60,661 nt of DNA from Microvirga sp. BSC39. Its GTDB lineage: Bacteria; Pseudomonadota; Alphaproteobacteria; Rhizobiales; Beijerinckiaceae. This document shows positions 54,872 through 60,661 of this stretch, piece by piece. Below the pieces are notes generated by a model. That model saw nothing but the letters and a program-made list of their open reading frames with translations, was not told the DNA's origin and searched no databases. The stretch spans positions 1-60,661 of the forward strand of contig NZ_JPUG01000037.1 in the NCBI RefSeq assembly GCF_000739015.1, written 5' to 3'. The position numbers and the translations under genes are program-made. Numbering within the stretch: position 1 is the first letter of the stretch; each line of letters starts with the position of its first letter.

Positions 54872-55648
54872 TCAGTCCGCTCCCGAGAAAGCATGGATCT
54901 GGATCCTGGCTAAGGAGCTTTCAGCGTGCTTGATCTGAACCCTTTCAGCCGCCTGCAGGATAAGCGACGCCATGGCGTCGCTTGCGGCGGACGGCTGGCG
55001 CTGCTCGATGGCGTCGAACACGGCCTGATGCTGGCGCATCACCTCATTGAACCGGTCGTCACTGGAGACCGGGGAACTGATCGTAAACGATGTTGCCAGC
55101 GCCGCCCCGATGACGGAACCAATCGATTGCAGGAAGGGATTGCCGGAAGCCTCCAGAATAGCCTGGTGGAAGGCCAGATCGGCTTTCGTAAACCCCTGCC
55201 GGTTGCTCTCGCACCCATACATACCTTGCAGCGCCTTATGCATAACCTTGAGCTGCTCCGGCGTCCGCCGCAGGGCGGCCGTCGCGCAGGCGAGCGGCTC
55301 GAGCGTCTGCCGGATCTCGAACAGCCATCCCAGGAAGCGGGCATCGACGCCCATCTCAAGATGCCACTCGAGGATGTCCGCATCGAACATGTTCCAGTTG
55401 TTGCGATCCAGAACCTTGGTGCCGACCTTGGTCTTGGACTCGATCAGGCCCTTGGCGGCCAGGGTTTTCAGGGCCTCCCGGAGCGCCGTGCGCGAAACCC
55501 CGAAAAGCTCCATGAGCTCTCCATCGCCCGGCAGGATGCTTCCCACAGGGAAGTGGCCCTGCATGATGTTCTGACCGATCCCATGGGTCACGAGGTCATG
55601 GGCCGATCGCGCTCTTGAGGGCCTCTGGATACCGTTCACCAACGCCAT
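54872..55648 (-). CDS. GntR family regulator with FCD domain
   Basis: The 258-residue protein has a GntR winged helix: I-M-Q-G-H-F-P-V-G-S-I-L-P-G-D-G-E-L-M-E-L-F-G-V-S-R-T-A-L-R-E-A-L near 29-61. The FCD domain follows (about 100-240) with R-Q-T-L-E-P-L-A, D-L-A-F-H-Q-A-I and H-Q-A-V-F-D-A-I-E-Q, which include the metal ligands Asp and His. It is co-directional between the two sugar importers, 12 bp after yjfF, and is the likely regulator of both. The ligand would be a sugar acid, by family analogy. Confidence 0.9.
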   Translation of the reverse strand: MALVNGIQRPSRARSAHDLVTHGIGQNIMQGHFPVGSILPGDGELMELFGVSRTALREALKTLAAKGLIESKTKVGTKVLDRNNWNMFDADILEWHLEMGVDARFLGWLFEIRQTLEPLACATAALRRTPEQLKVMHKALQGMYGCESNRQGFTKADLAFHQAILEASGNPFLQSIGSVIGAALATSFTISSPVSSDDRFNEVMRQHQAVFDAIEQRQPSAASDAMASLILQAAERVQIKHAESSLARIQIHAFSGAD

Positions 55649-55660
55649 GATCCTGTTCTC

Positions 55661-56626
55661 TCACGTTGACCGGGACCGAACAGATGCCGCCGACAATCCC
55701 CGTTGCAAGACGATGAATGCAAACAGGAGAGCACCAATGGCGATTTTCGTCCACCAGGAACTCAGTGTTCCCTCGAAGGTAATATAGGTCTGGATCAACC
55801 CCTGGATCAGCACCCCGATCAGCGTGCCGATAATCGTTCCATAGCCTCCCGTCAGCAACGTGCCGCCGATAACCACCGCCGCGATGGTGTCGAGTTCCAC
55901 ACCGGTTGCGGCCAGGGAATAACCTGCGGATGTGTAGAAGGAGAAGACAATTCCAGCCAGGGCGGCAAGGAGGCTCGACAGCATGTAGATCCGGATCGTC
56001 GTCTTCCCTACGGGGACACCCATCAGTTCAGCCGAGGTCCTGTTGCCGCCAAGGGCATACACATTGGCCCCGAACCGCGTGAAATGGGCCAGAACAATGC
56101 CGGCCGCGAAGGTCACCAGCATGACGATGGCAATGAAGGTCAGCCGACCGCCGCCCGGCAGGGCGAAGGCGATGTCGGTGATCTGGCCATAGGCCGGGGC
56201 ATTGATCGGGATCGAGTCCGTGGTGAGCACGAAGCACAGACCACGGGCCAGGAACATGCCAGCCAACGTCACGATAAAGGCCGGGATCTGGAAGGCATGG
56301 ATCAGTAAGCCCATGCCGGCTCCGAACATGGCAGCCAACCCGAGGACAAGAAGGAAGGCCAGGTATGGATTGAGGCCGTATCGCTCGATGGCGACTGCCA
56401 GGAAAACACCTGTGAAAGCGATTACCGAGCCGACCGAGAGATCGATGCCGCCGGACAGGATCACGAAGGTCATGCCGACCGCCACGATGCCGAGAAAGGC
56501 ATTGTCGGTGAGAAGATTGCCGATCACGCGTGTCGAGGCGAAGCTCGGAAACTGAGCGAGGCAGATCAGGTAGCCGACGATGAAGACGGCGAGCGTGATG
56601 AGGACCGGAAGGTGCCGCCGGATCAT
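55661..56626 (-). CDS. yjfF: Sugar ABC transporter permease YjfF-like
   Basis: The 321-residue permease has G-G-I-D-L-S-V-G-S-V-I-A-F-T-G near 59-73, I-P-A-F-I-V-T-L-A-G-M-F-L-A-R-G near 115, and V-I-G-G-T-L-L-T-G-G-Y-G late. It is the second permease of the YtfQRT-YjfF system (galactofuranose in E. coli). The start at 56626 overlaps the ytfT stop by 4 bp. Confidence 0.88.
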   Translation of the reverse strand: MIRRHLPVLITLAVFIVGYLICLAQFPSFASTRVIGNLLTDNAFLGIVAVGMTFVILSGGIDLSVGSVIAFTGVFLAVAIERYGLNPYLAFLLVLGLAAMFGAGMGLLIHAFQIPAFIVTLAGMFLARGLCFVLTTDSIPINAPAYGQITDIAFALPGGGRLTFIAIVMLVTFAAGIVLAHFTRFGANVYALGGNRTSAELMGVPVGKTTIRIYMLSSLLAALAGIVFSFYTSAGYSLAATGVELDTIAAVVIGGTLLTGGYGTIIGTLIGVLIQGLIQTYITFEGTLSSWWTKIAIGALLFAFIVLQRGLSAASVRSRST

Positions 56627-57627
56627 GCCTTGGCCCTCCAGATCGCGCGAACAGCCGACAGGACGGGAGACTGGGCCAGGAGCACGGCAAGCACGACGAT
56701 CGCCTTCACGATGAGGTTGTATTCGGGCGGGTATCCGCTCAGCAGGATGCCGGTGTTCATGGCCTGGATGATGAGCGCCCCGACCACCGAGAGGCCAAGG
56801 CTGAAGCGCCCGCCGAACAGGGACGTGCCGCCGATGACCACCGCGAGAATGGCGTCGAGCTCGAGCCACAAGCCTGCATTGTTGGCATCCGCCCCGCGGA
56901 TATCGGCGGTGACGATCAGGCCTGCGATGGCCGCACAGAGGCTGCACCACATGTAGACGGCAATGGTGACGGCCTTGGTGCCGATGCCAGCATAGGCGCT
57001 GGAACGGATATTGGCCCCGATGGACTCGATGAAGAGTCCGAGCGCCGTGTACCGGACCACGAGGTGAGTGATGAGGAGCATGACGAGGGCGATGACCACC
57101 GGCATCGGCAGCATCAGGAAGGATCCTCCGCCGATCACGGCAAAACCTTCGCTCACGAAAGTGATGATCTGGCCCTCCGTGACGAGTTGCGCGAAGCCGC
57201 GCCCGGCCACCATCAGGATCAGGGTCGCGACGAACGGCTGAATTTCGAGCACGGCGACGAGGATGCCGTTCCACAAGCCGCAGAGAAGTCCGACACCGGC
57301 AGCCGCCGCAAAGGCGACGGGAAGCGGGTAGCCCTGCGCCGTGAGAGTCGCGGCCACCGCGCCTGCAATGGCCATGACTGCACCAACGGAGAGATCGATC
57401 CCTCGGGTGGCGATAACGAGCGTCATGCCCAAGGCCAGAATGGCCACAGGCGCTCCCCTGTTCAGAACGTCAATGAGGCTCCCGAACAGACGGCCATCCT
57501 GCAGGCGCAGGGCGAAGAAGTCGCGAAAGACAAGCCAGTTGACGACAAGGACGATGAGGAGCGCAGCAACCTGGGGCAGACCCTTGGGCAAGGCGCGTGG
57601 AGCAATGGCCTGGATCATGCCGCTCAT
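56623..57627 (-). CDS. ytfT: Sugar ABC transporter permease YtfT-like
   Basis: The 334-residue permease shows T-R-G-I-D-L-S-V-G-A-V-M-A-I near 75-88, Q-P-F-V-A-T-L-I-L-M near 130, and V-I-G-G-T-S-L-F-G-G-R-F late. It forms the heteromeric channel with YjfF. Both ends overlap neighbours by 4 bp (ATGA), so the transport genes are tightly coupled. Confidence 0.88.
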   Translation of the reverse strand: MSGMIQAIAPRALPKGLPQVAALLIVLVVNWLVFRDFFALRLQDGRLFGSLIDVLNRGAPVAILALGMTLVIATRGIDLSVGAVMAIAGAVAATLTAQGYPLPVAFAAAAGVGLLCGLWNGILVAVLEIQPFVATLILMVAGRGFAQLVTEGQIITFVSEGFAVIGGGSFLMLPMPVVIALVMLLITHLVVRYTALGLFIESIGANIRSSAYAGIGTKAVTIAVYMWCSLCAAIAGLIVTADIRGADANNAGLWLELDAILAVVIGGTSLFGGRFSLGLSVVGALIIQAMNTGILLSGYPPEYNLIVKAIVVLAVLLAQSPVLSAVRAIWRAKA

Positions 57628-59138
57628 GAATGGCTCGCAATGGTTGTCATGATGGTGTCGGCACTCACCTCGTCCCCCGAAAGCTCTCGCACATGTCGGC
57701 GGTCGCGCAACACAACCACGCGGTCGCTGTAGGAGGCGATTTCCTCAAGTTCCGAGGAGATCACAAGGAGCGCAAGCCCGTCCTCGCATAGCCGCTCGAT
57801 CAGGCGGATGATCTCGGCATGGGCCCCCACGTCGATCCCACGTGTCGGCTCGTCGAGGATGAGGAAGCGGGGCTCTGTGGCAAGCCAGCGGGCCAGAAGC
57901 GCCTTCTGCTGATTGCCGCCGGAGAGGAGACCGATGGGCTTTTCCGCATCCGGCGTTCGGATGTCGAGAAGCTTGATGAAACGGCTCGCGATCTCATCCT
58001 GCTTGGCTCGCGGGATCTTATGCAGCCAGCCGCGCTGCGCCTGGAGCGCCAGAACGATGTTCTCGCGGATCGACAGCTCTGCGACGATGCCTTCCGTCTT
58101 GCGATCCTCAGGAGTGAAGCCGAATCGCAATCGTGCCGCATCGCGCGGGGTCGCGAGGCGGACAGGCCTACCGTCGACGAAGGCTTGTCCGCCATCCGCC
58201 CGTTCGATGCCGAAGACCAGCTTGGCGGTTTCCGTCCGCCCGGAGCCGAGGAGACCGGCAAGCCCCACCACCTCGCCGGGGCGCAGGGCCAGATCGAACG
58301 GCTCGATCAGGCGGCTCTTGCCGTAATTCCTGAAGGCAACGAGCGGCTCTCCCGTCACGGCAGGACGCTGGTTGCGGTGGAGAGCCTCTGCGGCGAGCTC
58401 GCGTCCCAGCATCATGGACACGAGCTCGATCCGCGGCAATTCGGCGATGGGGCGCGAGCCAACGAGGCGCCCGTTGCGCAGCACGGTGATGCGGTCGCAG
58501 ACGGCATAGACCTGATCGAGAAAATGGGTGACGAACACGATGCCGATGCCACGGCTCTTCAGGCGCCTTAGAATCCCGAAGAGCGTCTCGACCTCCTGGG
58601 CATCCAGGCTTGCCGTCGGCTCATCCAGGATCAGGACCTTGGCCGAGAGATCGACCGCGCGGGCAATCGCGACGATCTGCTGAATGGCCACGGAGTAACT
58701 GCTCAAAGGATTGGCGACGTCGATGTCGAGGCCATAGCCTGCGAGCAGTTCAGACGCGCGGCGCCGCATCTCGCCTGTCCGTACCAAGCCAAATCGATGC
58801 GGCTGGCGGCCGATGAAAAGGTTCTCCGCTACGGAGAGGTTCGGCAGAAGGTTGACCTCTTGATAGACGGTGCCGATCCCTAAGGAGAGCGCATCGGCTG
58901 GGTCCCGTGCGGCGACGTCCTGCCCCTCAAGACGGATGGTACCGCCATCACGCCGGAACACGCCCGTCAGCACCTTGATCAAGGTCGATTTGCCGGCGCC
59001 GTTCTCCCCCAAGAGACCGTGGATCTCTCCGGCATGGAGGGTGAAATTCACGTGATCGAGAGCCTGCACCCCTGGAAAGCTCTTGGTGAGGCCTCGTATC
59101 TCAAGGAGTTGAGGCTGCTCTGTCACTGGCTGCATCAC
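57624..59138 (-). CDS. ytfR: Sugar ABC transporter ATP-binding protein YtfR-like
   Basis: The 504-residue protein has two ABC domains. The first carries [12 protein letters not shown] near 40 and [11 protein letters not shown]. The second carries [17 protein letters not shown] and [11 protein letters not shown]. This is the RbsA/YtfR type. It sits between ytfT and ytfQ and drives the first importer. Confidence 0.92.
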   Translation of the reverse strand: MMQPVTEQPQLLEIRGLTKSFPGVQALDHVNFTLHAGEIHGLLGENGAGKSTLIKVLTGVFRRDGGTIRLEGQDVAARDPADALSLGIGTVYQEVNLLPNLSVAENLFIGRQPHRFGLVRTGEMRRRASELLAGYGLDIDVANPLSSYSVAIQQIVAIARAVDLSAKVLILDEPTASLDAQEVETLFGILRRLKSRGIGIVFVTHFLDQVYAVCDRITVLRNGRLVGSRPIAELPRIELVSMMLGRELAAEALHRNQRPAVTGEPLVAFRNYGKSRLIEPFDLALRPGEVVGLAGLLGSGRTETAKLVFGIERADGGQAFVDGRPVRLATPRDAARLRFGFTPEDRKTEGIVAELSIRENIVLALQAQRGWLHKIPRAKQDEIASRFIKLLDIRTPDAEKPIGLLSGGNQQKALLARWLATEPRFLILDEPTRGIDVGAHAEIIRLIERLCEDGLALLVISSELEEIASYSDRVVVLRDRRHVRELSGDEVSADTIMTTIASHS

Positions 59139-59189
59139 GCCCTCGCCTGCCCACGCGCAAAACCGCTGAAACCCGCCGGGTTCAAGCGA

Positions 59190-59214
59190 GCAGCAGGCAG
59201 AGACCGCCTGCTGC
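59190..59214 (-). terminator. Intercistronic hairpin between ytfQ and ytfR
   Basis: GCAGCAGGC (59190-59198) pairs with GCCTGCTGC (59206-59214) around a 7-nt loop. It lies 19 bp after the ytfQ stop without a T run. The position is the same as that of the hairpin after chvE. Confidence 0.6.
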
Positions 59215-59232
59215 CATTCATGCCTTATGATC

Positions 59233-60195
59233 TCAGTAGAGATCTTTGCGCTTGTCGTATTCGGCCTTCGCCGTGTCAGGCGTATAGACCTTGGACTCCG
59301 TCTGGATCCACTTCGGCGGCTGCTTGCCGTCCTTCTTGAAAGCCATCAGGGCGTCGAGAGCCGGGCCTGCCATGTTGGGAGTCAGCTCGACGGTCACGTT
59401 CGCTTCACCATCGGCCATGGCCTTGAAGATATCCGGAACGGCGTCGATGGAGACGATCTTGATGTCCTTGCCGGGCTTCAGGCCCGCTTCCTTGATGGCC
59501 TGGATGGCGCCGATCGCCATATCGTCGTTGTGCGCATAGACGGCGCAGATGTTCTTGCCGCCGCCTTCGGCCTTGATGAAGCTTTCCATGACTTCCTTGC
59601 CCTTGGTGCGGGTGAAGTCGCCGGACTGGGTGCGGATGATCTTCATGCCGGGATTGGCGGCGACGACCTGATCGAACCCCTTCTTGCGGTTGATCGCCGG
59701 GCTCGATCCGACCGTGCCCTGCAGTTCCACCACATTGCACTTGCCGCCCGTCTCCTTGGCCAGCCACTCACCCGCAACCTTGCCTTCATAAACGGTGTCG
59801 GAGGTCACGGCCGTCAGATAAAGCGAGTCGTCCTTGGTTTCGATGGAACGGTCGAGCAGGACCACAGGGATCTTGGCGTCCTTGGCCTCTTTGAGAACGG
59901 AATCCCAGCCTGTCGACACGACCGGCGCGATGAAGATCCCGTCGACGCCCTGCGCAATGAAGGACCGAACGGCGCGAATCTGATTCTCCTGCTTCTGCTG
60001 CGCATCGGAGATCTTCAGGTCGACACCGCGCTTCTCGGCCTCGATCTTGGAGACCTTCGTCTCGGCCGCCCGCCAACCGGACTCCGATCCGACCTGCGAG
60101 AACCCGATGGTCAGTTTGGACTGGGCGTAAGCGGCACCCGAGGACAGCATCAGTGCAGCCATGCCGATTGTCGTCAGAAGATGACGGGCCTTCAT
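59233..60195 (-). CDS. ytfQ: Sugar ABC transporter substrate-binding protein YtfQ-like
   Basis: The 320-residue protein has a signal peptide (about 1-24, ending AYA). The mature part reads L-T-I-G-F-S-Q-V-G-S-E-S-G-W-R-A, then D-A-Q-Q-K-Q-E-N-Q-I, A-P-V-V-S-T-G-W, V-L-L-D-R-S-I and H-N-D-D-M-A-I-G-A-I. These match YtfQ, which binds galactofuranose in E. coli, while relatives bind other aldoses. It is first in the transcription unit. Confidence 0.92.
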   Translation of the reverse strand: MKARHLLTTIGMAALMLSSGAAYAQSKLTIGFSQVGSESGWRAAETKVSKIEAEKRGVDLKISDAQQKQENQIRAVRSFIAQGVDGIFIAPVVSTGWDSVLKEAKDAKIPVVLLDRSIETKDDSLYLTAVTSDTVYEGKVAGEWLAKETGGKCNVVELQGTVGSSPAINRKKGFDQVVAANPGMKIIRTQSGDFTRTKGKEVMESFIKAEGGGKNICAVYAHNDDMAIGAIQAIKEAGLKPGKDIKIVSIDAVPDIFKAMADGEANVTVELTPNMAGPALDALMAFKKDGKQPPKWIQTESKVYTPDTAKAEYDKRKDLY

Positions 60196-60261
60196 GCGTT
60201 CTCTCCCTAATTTGTCGTTGCTCTTCGACTTTAGCAGCCTTAACAGCTGCCTATTAGTAGT

Positions 60262-60267
60262 ATTATA
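60262..60267 (-). promoter_or_regulatory. Likely -10 box of the sugar-transport unit
   Basis: On the minus strand TATAAT occurs 67 bp before the ytfQ start, in an AT-rich island of the intergenic region. A TTGAAT lies 19 bp further upstream, which is long for a -35 spacing. A GntR operator is expected near here but no clear symmetric site could be fixed. Confidence 0.4.
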
Positions 60268-60354
60268 TGAATTAAGGAGAGCGCCTATTCAACCAAAGTC
60301 GTGGGGTCATGGCTCCGCCCGGTTAGGTGCCATAGAGTGTCAAAGGCGAGCACG

Positions 60355-60661
60355 ATGAGCGACGACAAAATGCGCCAACTCCGCAGCCAGGCTTGGTTTG
60401 GGCGCCAGGACAAGATGGGGTTCTATTACCGGTCCTTCCTCAAGAACAGCGGCTTCCCCCAGGACCAGTTCGACGGCCGCCCGGTGATCGGCATCTGCAA
60501 CACCTGGTCCGAGCTCACCCCCTGCAACGCCCATTTCCGCACCATTGCCGAGCATGTGAAGTATGGCGTGCTCGATGCCGGCGGCTTCCCGCTCGAGTTT
60601 CCCGTCTCCTCGCTCGGCGAGGTGACCATGCGCCCCACCGCCATGCTGTTTCGCAACCTCG
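60355..60661 (+). CDS. IlvD/Edd family dehydratase (arabinonate-type), N-terminal fragment
   Basis: The first 102 residues are visible; the gene runs off the right edge. They contain R-S-x-A-W-F-G near the start, G-I-C-N-T-W-S-E-L-T-P-C-N-A-H near 46-60 with the cysteines of the iron-sulfur site, and GGFPLEFPVSSLGE near 76-89. This is the pattern of sugar-acid dehydratases such as L-arabinonate or xylonate dehydratase. It diverges from the sugar importers and would act in their oxidative catabolic route. Confidence 0.85.
   Translation, partial: MSDDKMRQLRSQAWFGRQDKMGFYYRSFLKNSGFPQDQFDGRPVIGICNTWSELTPCNAHFRTIAEHVKYGVLDAGGFPLEFPVSSLGEVTMRPTAMLFRNL

Overview
The window is high-GC DNA from an alphaproteobacterium, most likely of the order Hyphomicrobiales (Methylobacteriaceae or Microvirga-like; an inference from gene content). 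Indicators are the rph-rdgB/hrcA neighbourhood, DUF2852, DUF421 and DUF1328 proteins, ChvE-type and YtfQ-type sugar importers, and small phage-like families typical of Rhizobiales islands.

1-30388 is ordinary chromosome: a partial lipid kinase, gshB, hemW, a TetR regulator, a DUF2852 protein, rdgB-rph, a DUF421 protein and hrcA. These are followed by a two-gene cytochrome c unit, an amino-acid permease, a SulP transporter and lepA. Next come an arsenic cluster (arsR-arsC-acr3, with a second glutaredoxin-type arsC 3 kb away), an MFS transporter, two short-chain dehydrogenases, a murein transglycosylase, an orphan TRAP binding protein, a RecD-like helicase, a DMT exporter, a histone-H1-like Lys/Ala protein, mepA and msrA. 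Intergenic palindromic repeats of at least two families occur here.

30389-45861 is a 15.4-kb genomic island in the 3' end of a tRNA-Ser(GGA) gene. The last 12 bases of the tRNA (with CCA) recur as a direct repeat at 45850-45861, about 155 bp upstream of a P4-type tyrosine integrase. A pair of CTTCCCCACC arm-type repeats lies just inside each end. The island carries small regulators (AlpA-like, winged helix, replication/HTH-like), a PilZ protein, an RTX protein, a Gly-rich and a Pro-rich exported protein, and many small unknown proteins. Its most striking feature is an HTH gene plus 192-aa gene module present in two copies (one with the HTH gene 5'-truncated), with two further decayed remnants of the 192-aa gene. 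The 3' coding end of the HTH gene holds four GTCC-N8-GGAC-type dyads at identical spacing in both copies. One dyad lies in a different reading frame from the others, which points to a DNA-level (operator or iteron-like) function.

45862-50038 lies outside the repeat but carries paralogues of island genes, so it looks like older accessory DNA. 50039-60661 returns to chromosome: a hemolysin-III-like membrane protein, then a minus-strand unit of two complete monosaccharide ABC importers (ytfQ-ytfR-ytfT-yjfF and chvE-mmsA-mmsB) with a GntR/FCD regulator between them. Divergent from this is the start of an IlvD/Edd-family sugar-acid dehydratase. Together this suggests uptake and oxidative catabolism of arabinose- or galactose-type sugars.
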